This document shows, one piece after another, positions 1 to 15,000 of a stretch of 57,713 nt of DNA. The stretch spans positions 1 through 57,713 of the forward strand of contig JACPWF010000032.1 in the NCBI GenBank assembly GCA_016197155.1, read 5' to 3'. The translations under genes were made by a program, and so were the position numbers. A model generated the notes under the pieces. It worked only from the letters and a program-made list of their open reading frames with translations, ran no database searches and was not told the origin of the DNA. Position 1 is the first letter of the stretch, and every line of letters begins with the position of its first letter. Source of the DNA: Candidatus Omnitrophota bacterium. GTDB taxonomy: Bacteria > Omnitrophota > Gorgyraeia > 2-02-FULL-51-18.

Positions 1-1
1 C

Positions 2-3000
2 CTTGACCAAAGACAACTCACAGCCGAAGTCTACGGCCACACCACCCTCCTCGGTCCCTTCAAAGACTCACAAGGAACCATCATTGGCTCTCTCTCAAGG
101 CATGAGCCCAATGACAGACCCGCTTTTTATGAGGTTCGTCTCTTAAACGGACAGCTGAGAACCGTTTCCACTTTTCGTTTCCCCGGTGACACGCAAGACC
201 GTTTGAGCGTGATGATTGATGCCCCACTCGTGGGGAAAAGACAGTCGGCTTTTGAGGTAGTCATCTTGCCGAACGGCGGATCATTCATGAGGCAAACCCC
301 CGTCACTCAACTCATTTACCGTTCCTATGATCCCAAAACCGGTGATGCGTTTCTGGAGTCGTGGTTAGGCGACAGCCGCACCCCTCGCCCCCGTAAACCC
401 GCTCGTACCTACGTTCGTGGCGGAAAAAATTATTTCCCGTCTGTTTTCAGAAAACCCGGCGAGAAAAAGGACCGTTATGCGGTATCGTTCGCGCCACCCA
501 AACCGGACGGGAAAACAGTGGCCGGTTCCCACGAACTGACCGTGTCCCCGACTCGTGTCAATGTCTCACGCGGAACCGTCGTCCAGTCCATCCTTCACGG
601 CTACAATCCGGATACCCGTGAAGCCCTGGTTGAGTCCTGGATCGGCCCGAAGGGCTCCAAGCGCCCCACATTCAACAGAACAGTAACCTACGTGGACAGG
701 TTGGGGACTTCCCTTCCCGGGATTATTTTTTATTCAAGGGGTTCTTTTAGGGAACGCTACGCGGTTCTTCTAAAAAAAACTGTAGCGGACGGAAAGACGG
801 CAGTGGGCGCCCGGGAAGTATGGATAGATCCCAAGACAAGAAGGATTCGCATATCGCCACAGCCTGTTGTTTGGGCCATTTATCACAGTTACAATCCCAG
901 AACCGGAGAGGCTTCGATGGAATCGTGGGTGGGAGGCAAGGGGACCAAACCTGCCGTCGGGGTCAACTATAGCGTCATCGATGACAACGGCGTCAGTCAC
1001 CCCGTTTTCAAAGATGACGCCGGCGTTTATTCCATGCCGCCGCTTAATACCAAACTCGATGCGCCCGGGAAATCCACCATCACTTACGTCGTCAATTTCC
1101 GGACGCGTCAGATATCCAGTCAAAGAGTCGCCAAAGTAGTTGTCGTTAAAAATTATTTTCGCGGCGGAGTGGGAATCGGCCAGATTTTGAAGGTTCTGCC
1201 GTTCCCGTTAAACGGCGACGTTTATCACGTGCTGACACGGATCGATAACTTGAGGATGCCCGTCCACGTGGACGAAGACGGAAAGGTTTCCCTCATTTCT
1301 CCCCGCGCCCGGCTACAAAATGCCGGTGACACGGCGATCGCTTACGTGGACGATCCCCGGACCGCGGGGCCTGATTATGCCAAGCGGGTGTCCAAACTCA
1401 CCGTCGAAAAGGTATTCGTGGAAAATGGCAGGGTGACGGGCCGTATTCTACGCATCGAGCCGTTTGGCGCCGAATACAAGGGTGCAATTTTTAGGGATGT
1501 GTCGGATGCCAAAGGGGTCTTGCGTTACCACGTTCGCCTGAAGGACATTCCGTCCATGATTTATGAAATTGCGCGTGACGATTCGGGTGTCGAGCTTGGA
1601 TCAAACAACTATTATTATAACGACCGCGCGAAAAAAATGAGCGAAATCAAGGGTTCTTTAGTGGGAGCGACAGGTTTCCTGCCTGAGAAAGATGAGAAAG
1701 GAAATCTCAGAGGCATAGAGATCCGTACTAGCGAACCCATTGATTTTCGGGCGCTGTCCAAAGAATACCGTGAGAAAATCCGCCGGCGCGGAAGAGGCGC
1801 CAGACTCGCCCTATCCAAAAAAGCGGTCCTGCTCGGGATGAGCGCCGTTTTACTCGCGGTTATGAATCACCGTCTCTTTTTCCCTCCGAGGGTTCCGAAG
1901 CCATCCGGATCTTCGATCAGAGCCGTGTCTTCCGAAGACTGGTTAAGAAATTACGATCCCAATAAACGGTCGGACAGCGAGGTCATTTTTCAAGCGGACC
2001 CCGCCCGTCACGTTTTAACGGTGAAAGTTTTGATGCCGGACGGGAGCCACCGAACGCTGGAAAAGAAAGACCGCGCCGCCATTAATTATCAGCCGACGGA
2101 AAACACCGATAACCGAAACATCGCCTACTACACCTACGGGCACATGGCCGAGCTTGTGGCCGCCCTACTTTCGCCGGATGACCCTATTTTCCAGCATCCG
2201 GTCCTGCGCCGCCTGGGCATTCCCCGCGAGAGAGGCCAAGATCACGCCAAAATTTTACGTCAAATGGGCGTGCGCGTGCTTCGCTTGTATTCCGAACCCG
2301 ACCGGGACCAAAACCCATACGACTACGAAGGTTTTAATCTCATTATGGATCATGTCCATGAGGAACGGCATGGCGGGTTGTCTGTGATCGGCACTCACTG
2401 GGCGGGACTCGGGCCTTCTTTTCCGGGTTTTCCGGCCCTCGGCAAGAACACAACTGAAACCCGCGAAGCCGTGAAGCGGAGCGTCGAGCGCATCGTAGAA
2501 CAATACGCCGCAAAGCCCTGGTGGTTAGGCATGATTCTGGGAGTGGAAAATAACGCGCACGTGACAGGCGGTTTTTTAAGGCGGGAAGAGGATGGATATG
2601 AGTTAAGTCTCGCGCAACACTACGAATTTCAGGCATGGCTTGCCCAGGCCGCCAAGAAAAAAGAAGAAGAAATGAGCGGCTCTTTGCGTTTAAAGATCCG
2701 GCACCCCTATGGCATCGGCAACGCCTATCTGACAGACCAAGAGGCCGGTTTAATAAAAGCGGCGAACAACCGATACGGCAACCCCATCGACTACATTGCC
2801 GGCACGTTTTATCGGGGGAACGGGATTATTCCAGGCGATCCTCGCGATATCGTCCGTGTCATGCGGGCCTCCGGGCAAGCGGGTTTGCCCTTCATGCTCG
2901 CGGAAGTGGGAGCTCCCGCTGTTTCGCCCACAGACTCTGCTCCGTTGGAATACTTGAATAAAGTTTATGCTTCCCTTCTTCCCGATCAGCAATGGGTTTA

Positions 3001-6000
3001 CGCCGTCGCTCCTTTTGAGGCAACCTCCGAAGAATGGAAAGGGGGTCACCCGAATGAAAAACGCTTTGGAATCATGAACAATCAAAACCGCGAGCGTTAT
3101 TTTGAAAAATGGATTGGTATCTCACCGGCCCGTTTGGCGCGCCAGATTTTGTTTTCCCGATTCAGTCCGCTCATTTGGCTGGGTTTATTTTTATTCGCCG
3201 GCACACTTTTGGGTCCCCCGGTATCGGCTCAAAAAGTTTCCAACCAATATTATCAGAGCAGATTTAGTAAAAAATTAGGAGGCCAGGTCCTGTTCCAACC
3301 TGCCGGTGAATCCATCAAAGCCTCATTCTTCAGCGCACCCACACCCACAGGCCGCACCGTCATTTACAACTCCAAACGCTATCCCGAAGCGCGGAGAACT
3401 GATAAAAGGAACGGCCGCGTCCAGCGTCTGGCCATCGTGGGAGAGGGGGAAGAAAAAGGCAAAGAGGTTGCCCGGCTCGACCTTCTGAAAGGGGAGGCCG
3501 AGGTGCTGGAATCCGAGGGGTTCTCCCACGTCCACGATTTTTCCGTCAACCCCACTAACCCCTCAGAAATCATCATCGCCGGACCCAAGAAGCTAATCAT
3601 TTTGTCAAAAAAAGACACCCAGGGCCGGATCATCGCCAGAAAGACCCCTGTTCGCGCCGATAAAGCGACGCGCCACAACCCCGAAGGGCTGGATGATGAC
3701 AACGCGTGGGACGAAGCATACACGTCTGAAGGCAGTATGGTCGAAATCGCCCGCGACGGTTTTGTGACAACTTACGATCCAATACACGAGGGAAAAACCG
3801 GCGTGCTGAAACCTCTAAGAAAGTATCGTCTCGAAAGCGGACCTGGCGGCAGGACTGTGAGGGTTCTTGTCAGACAAATCGAAGTTTCTGTTAGTTGGCA
3901 GAGGAAAATTATTCATACAAAAGAAATTCCCGTGGATCCGGACGGAGGACAGATCGAAGAAACAGCCGCTAATGAGCGGATCGATCGTGAGATGACCTTT
4001 GACGGAGTGCTTTTGGTTGAAATCCGCCGATGGAAAAGTCCGTCCGGTCGGCGGATGTCTCAACGTACTTTTTACGATGAGGCCGCCTCACGGGCCGTCG
4101 GAGGGCAGGTGCCCTCCCGTTCCGATTTTTCCGTCGACGGCGTGATTTATTCCAAAACCACTCATCAAAACCCTGTTTCCATGGAGACGGCTCTTGGAGG
4201 AAAAATAGACCGCCTTGATCCTGAACTGCGGGCGTTATGGACTGCTCAAGGGATAAGAGACAACACCATGATGCAGCCGGCGACCACGGTGACCAGGAAT
4301 GGGATAGGGTCGATAGAATACCGAAGGGTCGGGGACAAGACGGGGCGGTTGGTTGTCACGAAGGCCGGGGGCACCCTGAGCCTCGCCGTGGATTGGGATT
4401 TGGAAAATCACCCGGTACACAGTTTTAAAATAACACCTGGCGGCCACGTGACGCATGAATATATTTCAGACGGCAAGGGAACTTTGGCGAGTTTTTTCTC
4501 GTCGACTCGGAGGGGTCAGAGGGACAAACAAACATTTCTCTCTCTCACCAACCGCTTACGCGGTCTCAACGACAACACAGAGTTAAAAGTCGTCCGGGAA
4601 ATTCCGTGGGTTCGTCGAACCGTCAATGGAGAAATGGAATATACCCGTCCCACAAGCCCCGAGGCCGAGACCAGAATATTCTATCTGTCCCATGATCCGA
4701 TGGGCTTGCCGGTATGGTCCGAACGGGTGGTTGCAAATGGGGATTTGCATCGCACGGTCTATTTTCCCGGAAAACGCGCTCTAAAGCTTTCCAACAAGAG
4801 CAAATTTTTCGGAGGCGCCGGCTACGCATATTGGCGCATCCGCCTGGGGGTGGCTTATGGTTACAATCTGCCGCTGGATAGGGCGCGAGGCAACGAAACT
4901 TTCAACGCATCTTCTTTCGACACGTTTGATTTTGAAATCAGAGGTCAGTCCGGAGGGGAAAAATACCAGGTCATTTTTATCGACGCGCAAGGGCGCCGGG
5001 CGGTTTGGACGCCGGATCCGGCGGGCAAAACCTATCAAGTGGTCAAAATACCCTTGGCGGCCATGAAACGAAAGGGAGTGAATCTCGAAAAACTCATCAA
5101 TATCGTGTTTTCGTTTGGCGGTGATGTGGGCAATCCAAAAGGCGCCACCCTCTACGTCAATGATTTCCTTTTCCGTTCACCAAACCAGGCTGTTCCCACC
5201 AGTCTGTTTCGAGGTCCCGTCGAATCTCTGGGCGATACAGACTCGCATATTTTCACCGCGGAGACTATCAACAACAGTGCTTCCTCGTTGGGATTGGTTT
5301 CCTCCTATACGTACAACGCCTCACGGACACGATCCGAACGGGACCCGCTTTTGGTCTCGACAACGGACTATATTCTCACCGATTCCGACGGCAACCACTA
5401 CTTCCTTTACGGCGAGGAAGAAAGCCAGGTGAGTTTTGTCGAAGTGAAGAGTTCGGAAAAGAAGCTACTCTATCGGATCTATCTCAATGGTTACGTGAAG
5501 GACAATTATTTAAGCATCCAAAGGGAGCGCCATTACTTCGATGCGAATGAATTGCCCGTTTATGCGGTTGACGAATTTACCGGCGATCTTTTGTGGATAG
5601 TTTATACCCGCCACCTTCCCAATGGAGACACGGTGGACTGGAAGAGGCGTGTTCACAACGGCCACTTAACACAAGAGGAACAGGTCAAGCTCTTTGGTCC
5701 GGACGGCAACCAGCGTTGGGAGAGGTATCTCGGGGATCAATTCGATCTTGTCCGAGGCAAACGCGTGCCGCGCCGGATCTCCTGGACTCCTTTCATTGGC
5801 CCCGAACCCGACGGAGTTGCCTGGAATCGGCGGCTCCAAGAAGTTCGTGGTTTGATGAACGAGCGTCCCCACTCCTCTCTTTTGAAAAAGGGCTTAATCG
5901 GAGAAGAAGGGAAGACCCCACAGCACCTGCCTTTTCAATTGCCCGAGGAGCTTGTGAAGGCAGGCGAATGGATTTTGGCGGCGGGATTTTTTATTTCATT

Positions 6001-9000
6001 GCTGTTGGCGGGAATCGTATGGAGTAAGCGGAGAAACCGTGCGTATCGTTTCTTGGAGGGGGATGCCGAAGCCGGTGTTCGGCGAGCGGCCCACGATCGT
6101 TATCTTCAGTCACGGTCCGAAAGACAGGGGGCTCGGTTATCCAGGCACACTTCTTTTCAGGAAATTGAGAATCGCTATCGAAGCGTTTTGGAGACTTATT
6201 GGAATGAATTGTACATTCCGGAGGCTGACAGTTCCCTATTACCAAAAGAAAAATTGATTCAAGCCGTTTTGAGGGACCTGTATGCGTCCTGGAACCGGCC
6301 CACCTCCGAACGATCCATTACTGCCTTGGCTGGCGACGGCCATTATGTGATCATGCCCAGCGTGCGGGAAGGCGTGGACTGGGAACTCGTGCCGCTACTG
6401 GATCATTTCCGTGCGCAGGCGTTCGGCATCGTTACCGAAGAATTGGCCGGAAATTTTCATTTTATTGAGTATCTTGTCGAAAAAAGCAAAACGATGGAAG
6501 CGGCCCGTATTTTGGAAATGGTCAAGGCGTACAAGGCCTTCTGGTACGACTGGATTCAAGGCCATGAGTTCCCACTCATCATGAACAAGGTCATCGGGGA
6601 CGAAGAAGCGTTCAGTTTCGAATGGTTTGTGGTTTTCTATGAATACCGCAGTCGTTTTGGTTTGGAAGAGGGGGCGGCCCGGGATCTCGATCAGGATCCG
6701 TCCCTCGTTCACAAAAGGCTCATGGAAGAAAACGAACGGGCCAAAACCGATTTCAACATGAGTCTTAGAAGCCCCCTGCGCCTCGAATTGGCGGGTTTTG
6801 TGAAGGCCCAAATTCCGCATGTGTTTCAGAACCCTCTGCGTCACGCGTTTTCGCGGGAAAATATCCAAAGCTATTTTGCGCAGGGGCCTACGGCGATGCT
6901 GGGACATGTGTTCTGGTTTACCGTCACAGCATTTTGGATACTGACGCTTTACGTTCAGTACCCTCAATGGGGGCACTATCTTATTCCTTTTATCCACTCC
7001 TTTTTCACGGACATCCAGGGCTTTACCCATCCGGCCGGCCCGGTTGTCATGGGCGGCCTTATCCTGACTAATCTTTATTTCCTCGAGAGGGCTACGCGGA
7101 ACCTGCGACATTTTAGGGAGTTTTTCACCGTCTTGGCGGGCACGGGACTGGTGTATTTTATCAACGATCTTTTTCATCTTCATTTTTTTCCCGAATCTGC
7201 TTTGGGAGGGACGCTTTTGGTCATGCTCGCCACGATTCCGATCTGGCTTTTTACCAAACTTCTTTATGCTTTCCCCGCCTGGACACTCATGGCGGGCGTC
7301 GCTTTCGTGGCCGGAAAAATTAAGAGGCTAAACACGTTTAAAGGCGATTCACAGCTTGGAAAAGTGGGATCCTACTTCGGGAAGCAATTAACAAAAATCG
7401 CCGAGAAACTGAACGGGCAAGGCGCCCGGTTGACACCCGCGGATGTTGAGAGGGAAATTCTCTCCGAGTTTAGGGATTTGGCCAATGACTTGTACAAAAA
7501 ACGGCTTATTGGCTCTGAGGATCTTGAGCGGATGACAGGGGTTCGGGATCTTGCGGGTATAGATAGTCTGGACTTAGGGGCCCTTCCGGTGACACGGGCC
7601 AAGGACCGTTTGAAACGCTGGGCCAATCGGGTGTCTATCAGGGGGCCGTCCGTCCCGTTGCCCTGGCCTGAGCTTCCCTCCATGTGGGTACGCCTGATCT
7701 GGAAGGGAGACAAGTTTGCGTACTCATGGGATGAGGTAGATAAAAAGGAGACATCCGGCGTCACAATTCTGCAAAAGGTGAGAAGGGCCTATGGAAATGG
7801 GATGGATTTCCGCTATCTTATGCAATTTCTTGTGGACAAAAATCTTATTACGCGGCAAGAGGCGATAGCCGCCATTGATTCAGGAATTGACCAACCAATG
7901 GCCCCCATTCTTCTTGAAGGCAAAAGCGAAGAGGCCCGCCAAGCCATCGATGCTGCCATGATGAGCTGGGTCAATGACAGGCTCCAAACGGTAAAGAAAA
8001 CAATCGATGATACGATGCAGATCCGTGAGGCTTATGAAGCGGCGTTTATTCGATGGTACCGCTCCGAGAATGAAGACGCGGATCCCTTACCGGAACAGGT
8101 GCGGCAGGAAGTGGGTCTCAAATTTAAATTTGTGGTGGGCGTCGCTCAATCGGAGGCCAGACTCAGGCGCGACGAAACCGGTGACAGCGGGCGCGCGCTT
8201 GATTATATGCGGGCGATTCGTGACCTTAACCTTGTCACTGTTTTTTTCCCATTACAGTCGCTTTCCCGGCCTAATCCAAAAGTCGACGACTCCGTGGGCA
8301 GTTACAAGGGGGTGATGCTTTCTTATATCCTCGGTTCCGGAGAAGTCGCCGGCTATGATCTGGCGGTCTTCGTGGACGCCGATACCGAGGTAAACCGCGA
8401 GGATGCCTTCGCTTACCTTCCTTCCTCGGAGCGGTTTCTGGAAAACCCAAGGCTTGGAATACTCAATTTCCGGCAGTACATCTTTAACACCGAGTATAGT
8501 GATCAGACGCGCGTGACCGGCGTGGCGATTGGAACGAAATGGGGTCCGTACCTCAGGGCTCGCTCTTTGGTGGGTCAGCAGGGTTTTTACGGCCACGGCT
8601 CCATATTGCGCACGCGCTATCTTTGGACATTGGTAGGGTCCCAAATGGACAAAGTCGGCGAAGACCTGCCTATTTCTTTCTCCATGAGAATCGGTTTGAA
8701 GCGAATCACACCGAATTTGGCCGAACACCTGGGTAGCGCAGAAGTGGAGCAGGACGAGCTTGTTTGGATGGGTGAGGGGATCGAAACCACTCATGGGGAT
8801 TATCAGGAACCCACCACGAAGAAATGGGCCTCGGCCACGGAACAGGTAGTCAGAAGCCTGATTTTCAGGATTTTTAAAAGGGATCCCTACGTTCCCCGAG
8901 CCGAGAAAGACGACGTGGGGCTCGGCGTCGATTTCTACCGCGTCAACAGCTGGTTTGCCGTTTCCGCTATACTGCTTTACAACATCAGCATTTTCTTTCT

Positions 9001-12000
9001 CGGCATCAGCGCGGCCTCGATCTTTGAAGGAAAATTCGCGCTTCTAGGAGTGGCGGCCGCCCTGTCCATCAACTGGCTTCTCGTCGTTCAGTTGTATGAG
9101 ACGCAGGGGACGGAATTGCGGAGAGGAGGTTGGTTTGCGCCTTTTATTGCTTTGATCCGGTTCCTCGTTCCCGGCGGTTTCAAGGCTTTTCCCCCTCTTA
9201 TTTTTTCGCAGGCCCATGGTGTCCAGATGTCCCGCGACCGGGACGCGCGCTACACAAAGAGCAAAAAAGGCCCCGGGGTAGCCATGGATGTGTGGGAAAA
9301 CACTTACGCCAAAGGAAGGTGGGGGATCATCGTTTCCCTCATCAATATCCCACTCACCCTGATTCAAATGGCGTTGGGTTTGATCAACCAATACGTTTAT
9401 GACACCCACATCGGTTTTCAGGCGTTTGATCCCTGGCTTTATCTTTTCAATTTTCTGTACCTGATGGTGAATTGGGTTACGTTGGTCATGCCGGCATTTG
9501 CCAACCCAACCCCAAACCGCAAACAGAAGTGGGTGGATCTGCGCCGCCATATCCGACAGGGCTACCAGGATATCGGCGCGGGAGTTTGGAACTGGCTGTC
9601 AGATTTCGGCCGCCGGGTTTTGGGGCACCACTACGATGTCAGGCCTGTGCATACTCCCGAACAACTTGGCGACGAATTTACCAGAAGGGATTTGTTGGGC
9701 ATGAGATTGATTGGTCCCTCTACGCCCAGGGGATCGGATAAATTCAATGAACAGTCCTATGCCCTCACGGCTGCCTTTCAATCCGGCCTTGATCCTCTGG
9801 CGATCCGCCGTGAATTTGCAGATAGCCTGAGAGATTCAGGCCTTTTACCCGATGCATTGTACGATCCTGCACAAGAAACAGTTACTTCCCCCACGAGGAG
9901 AGGAGGAAGGAATGGCGCGCGCCTGGCCATGGGATCGTCCCCGGAGAGTGGTTGGGAAGATCGGCAAATTGAACAGGCCCTTCTTCCTTACCCGAGGAAT
10001 CCTGCCACATCGTCTCAACTGAGGGATCTTTTCCGGGAGGGGCCCAGTACGCTTTCCGGGGCGTTTAAGGCGTCTGAATTAACCCGCAGGGACGCGGGTG
10101 ATTACGCGACTTATGTGGAGAGAGTGGAGGACAATTTAAAACGTGTCACCGTTCACGATCTGGAGGCTGTGGCGGACATGCTTTTACACGAGCAAAAAAT
10201 CGTGTCTGAAATGAAGCGCGTGATTCACGATACTCGGCCGGACATGCAGGACTCTATTATCGAAGAGAAGGCGTTGGAGACCGTGAGAAAATGGGGTCTT
10301 GTCTATCCTTTCCTGGTTCAGGAGCTGGAGAAAGCCTTTGCGATAGAACGCTCACTGCAGACGACCATGCTTATCAGCGAAGCCGTGAGAGGGGCCGTGC
10401 CCACAGATTTTGAACTTTTGAAGGCAAAAACTGAATTCAAAGAGCGAAAAGTTTCTCCGGTCGCCTCTCGATCTGACGCGGCCCTTCGTTTTACCCGGTC
10501 TGCCTATTATTACCGCCGCCTGGACGGCACGTTCCCGCGGAATGACTGGACCTCCGTCCAAGAGTTGAAGGTGGCGCAAAACGCTCTCCGTTTTTACTGG
10601 CAGATCGAGCAAAGATCCCTGCGTGGGCGTCAAGATGTGCCAAAGGAATATCAGGATAATCCGTTTACCAAGATGAATGATATCGCCAATTACGTGACCT
10701 ATGAAGCGTTGGCGGGAGAAGACGGAAATTTTGATGCGGGCCCGCTCGATGAGGCCAGGTTCCGTCTCAGAGTGCGTCAGGCCATCGCAGGCAATGAGTT
10801 GGATCTCAATAATCCCACCGTCTTGGACGCCGCTACCGGCAACCTGTCCAAATACACTCAAGGTGTTTTGAGGGAAGCGGCCTACAAGCTTACCGCCCCC
10901 GACGTGGGGGGAGATTATTTCATTGATGAGTTGTTCCATCGCTACATCACTGATGCCGGGAGGCCGATCACGCTTGCCTACATCACGGACAATAACGGTG
11001 AAGGGGTGATTGATCTTCTGTTTGTCCGGGAAATGCTGAGGACCAACCCGAACTTAAGAGTGGTTTTCATACCCAAGTCCGTGCAGATTCGGAATGACCT
11101 TTCTTGGATGGACGTTGAAAAAATATTGGATTTTGACGCGAGGCAACCCGAGGGTCGTCAGCTTTTAAAGGAACTGCGCGAGGAACGGGACAAGCCGGAG
11201 GGGACAAGAAGGTTTGAGCTCTTCAAGGAAGGGGCCGAAATTCAGGGCATTGACCCCGTTCGCATGACCCGGCCTATGGCCGAGATTCTTTTAAAAGCGG
11301 ACGTCATTATCGGAAAAGGCCAGGCCAACGCCGAAGTGCGCGGTTGGAAAAAACCAATTTATTATTTGGCCATGGTGAAGGGGCGCGTTGCCCAGGCCGC
11401 CCATGGTATTTGTAACGGCAGAAAAGATTCAGTCGCCTTTTCCATCCGGTACGGCGCCGACCATTATGTGGACTGGGCGGACAGCGCGTTTAAACGTTAC
11501 GCGGACCCCGTGGCTCGCGAGGACACTCCCGTGGGCCGTCAAACGACACGCGAGTTTATTGACGCTTTGATCCATTGGGAAAACCGGGATGAGTATATTG
11601 CCCAAAGGGACGCTTGGGAAACAAAGCGGGACCAAGCAGTGAAAGAAAAGAAAGCCGGTCGGCCGGAGGCGCTCAGTCGATTGAGCAATCCTCCTGTTCC
11701 ACAATACACAGTCAACCCCGCTTATACGCGTCTTTTAAATGAACAGGGCGGCGATGAAAAGGCGACCTATGAAAGGATTATGGAAGAGGCTGACAGACGA
11801 AAGAGGACTTTTGCGGAAATCGTTGCGACAGTCCAGTCGCTCGGCACGGGCCCATCCCCCCGTGTCAGTTACAATCCAAGCTATCAGAGGGTTATTGACC
11901 ACTACAAAGATAATGAAGAAGCGGCCTTCCAGTCGGTACATGAGAAAGTGAGAGAGTATCGGCAATCTTTTGCGGATTCACTTGCCCGCTGGAGCGCGGA

Positions 12001-15000
12001 ATTGTCTCTGGGCGCCCGGCTGGCCGAAAGCAATAATCAGACTTTATACCGGCGATTGGTGGAGGGGGATTTAAAAAACCAGGAAATAGATGCCCTGCCC
12101 CTTTCGCGAAAAGCAGATCTCTTGAGAGGTTTAGACTTGAGTTATTATGCGGACATGCAGGAAAAGTTCGTTCTTTTTTCGGGGGCCCCGGGATCAGGTA
12201 AAGGATCTTTAGTCAAACTGACTTTTGATCTGGAAAAAGGCGAGTATAAGGATTTTGTCACAAGGCTTCTGCTTTATCACACCCGTCGTCCTCGGCGAGG
12301 CGAGGTGGACGGCGTCGATTATCATTTTGGTTCTGATAATGTCGGTGATCAATTGACGAACCGCCTTTGGGTATTAAAGGAAGCGGGGAAAATCATTGTC
12401 GCTTACGTGAATAAACAGCTTCAGGGCATCGCCATCCGGCATTTTGTGGAACGCGCGATAGTGCATTATGGAAGGCCTTCTGAGAGGGTGCTCTCCACAG
12501 ACAAAAATTCAAAACTCGACGCAACGGAAAGAGGTGGGCAGACCGTAACGGTTACGATGGTCGACCGCGGGATCGATGGTCTTGAAGAAGTTTTTTCCGG
12601 AAAGAAAATTACGGTGCTGGAAGGCGGTTATGGTTGGTTCAAAGAGATAACCAAGAGATATCCGAGGATTTTCACGGTTTTTGTTTCGCCGTTTAGCGAA
12701 CGGCAGCTTGAATTGAGGGCGGAGAACCAGCGCCAAATCGAGGAAAAATTTACTTCGATGGATGACCAGATCGTTGCTTGGAATTTATTGAATCAAATGA
12801 GAAACGATATGGGCGCAGAAGAACTTGATCTGAGGGACGAAAAGACTTTGAGTGAGTTGAAAGCCGCCGTTCTTCGTTGGAAGAGAACCTATTCTGACAT
12901 TCTCTTTAATAAAGAAAGTAACATAACTAGAGACCGCGAACTCCCCCAAATCCAATCCGATGCCATGCAAGAGTTGGGCCGCCATCCGGGGGATTCGATG
13001 GACGCGCTCAGGAGAAACTACCTGCTGATTCAATCCCGTTGGTTTATCAACGAAATCGATCACCTTTTGGAGCATTACTTTAGCCATGATTTCAGAGTGA
13101 GAGGGGAGGATGTCGGCTTGGCTCGGGCCTTGGCTTATGAGATACAAATGAAGCTGGCCAGGGACGTCAAACGCGGTGACACCGCGTTCATGCTGGCTTT
13201 GACGACAGACCGTCGGAAAGAGGTTGCGGGGGTTTTCCATCCTTCTCAAGACATGTTTAACCGCGTGATTGAGGGGGTGGCTCAGATTTTCCTGGCCAAG
13301 GAGTATTATGAGGGTAATCGTCAAGGTATGGGGGCGATCATATTTAATCCGTATGTCTACGATGGTCAAGACATCGGCACCAGGATTCAGGCCGTGGCGG
13401 ATGATTTCGTGAACCAGTATTTCTCCTACTTGCTTAAGGCCATCAATCGGGAACAGGCGAAAAGCGGTACCGAAGGCGCTCGTCTGGCTTCTCAACCCTT
13501 GACACTTAAGACAATTCTTCTTAGAAGAAAACAGAGCCGGCGGGAAATTCTTGATCGGATAGGCTTGGCACCGGAGATTGTCCATCAAATGTCCGGAGTC
13601 GATCCGCTGGCGGGTTCAACCACTGAAGAAGGATTCGTGGGCCTTTTGGTAAATCATTTTTCATCCGATGCGGCCTCATTGTTCAAAGAAAGGCCCGCTG
13701 AGGATATTCTGGAATCCATGAATAGCCATGAGCTCATGGAATTGTTGAAGAAAATAGGGGTCAAAAAGGTGCCCCGTTCCAAGAGATTCTACGTCATCTC
13801 CGGTCCTTCCGGGGTGGGCAAGGGAACGTTGATCATGGATGGCCTGATGAAAAAATATAGCGACGTGATGCGCCGTGAAATTTTGTACAACAGCCGTAGG
13901 AAACGACTTGGAATCCGTCCCGAAACGGACGGCGTGGACTACCACTTTAGGACTGAGGCCGATCTCACCCAGTCGCAAAAAGACCATGGATTTATATTGA
14001 TAAAAGAACCCTTAGGGGGAGACATTCATGGCATTGACCCCCAGGCCATTGAGAGGAGCCTGGATTTGGCCCAGATCACCATCATGGAGATGGCCAATAA
14101 CGCCGCCGCCGCAGTCCGTGAGCGATGGCCGGCCACCTCCATTTTTATTACGCCTTTATCAAATGAGGAAATCAGAAACCGCATGGCGCTTGGCCGGAAG
14201 ACGCGCGAACAGGTCATCAAGGAGGAAATCACCAGGCGTATCGAGTCCCGCAACAAGCAGAGACATATCGCCTTGTCTCGAGACACTCTCAAGGCCAGGC
14301 TGGACTATGCCGTGGAGCAAATCAATAGACGAAACGAGTATGATTTCATCGTCGTGAATCCCCTTGACGCGATTGACGCGACCCTCGAGACTTTGGCTAG
14401 AATTATTTTCAGGAGCGCCTTGTCCGCCATTTTTGAAGAAGATATTGCCAATGGTCGTCACTATGTTCTTTTGTATCAAGAAAAAACGCCTCTCAGCGAA
14501 ACCAAACGCATCTTAAGGGCTTTGAACACTCACTATGAATTCATAGAGGGTCCCGAGATCGTGGACCCGGACGTACTGACTTATAGGTTAGAGGAATTGA
14601 TTAGGCAATTGCGGTCCATGTCTCAGGAGGATCGGGTTGGGACCGTGGAAGAGCAGGAACGGCCGGGCGAGGGCCTTCTTTATATAGCCCAACACTGGCT
14701 GGATCTCAATATTACCGGAAATCCCAATCATGCGAGAGTCTTACGGTCCGTGAGGGAGATTCGGACAATGCAAGCGCCCGCCGGGGCGCGGTTGACTTTC
14801 GGAATTCTAAACGAGTTTTCTTTGCGCTTTTTGAGAATTTTAAAGGCCTATCATTGGAGATGGGCCAAAGCCGTTCGTGATATCAACGAATATGCCAAGG
14901 CCCTTCGTCAAACTTTTTTGCAAACGGTTGTCACTCAGGAGTTTTTCGATGTTCTGGGTGAGAATGGTTTGCCCTTGGGGTTTGCCAAGCCCAGGGAGCT

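Noticed and set aside
9885-9930. Shine-Dalgarno-like GAGGAGGAAGG before GARLA at 9914 (also GGAGGAG near 18100) as internal translation starts
   Set aside because: Nearby ATG/GTG codons are mostly out of frame and other GARLA sites lack any purine-rich leader, so internal initiation does not explain the motif.
12785-13588. Long minus-strand ORFs inside the giant gene (e.g. 12785-13588, 6395-7183, 8252-8794)
   Set aside because: Shadow ORFs opposite recognisable GMK/GT2/membrane modules; typical of GC-biased codon usage.
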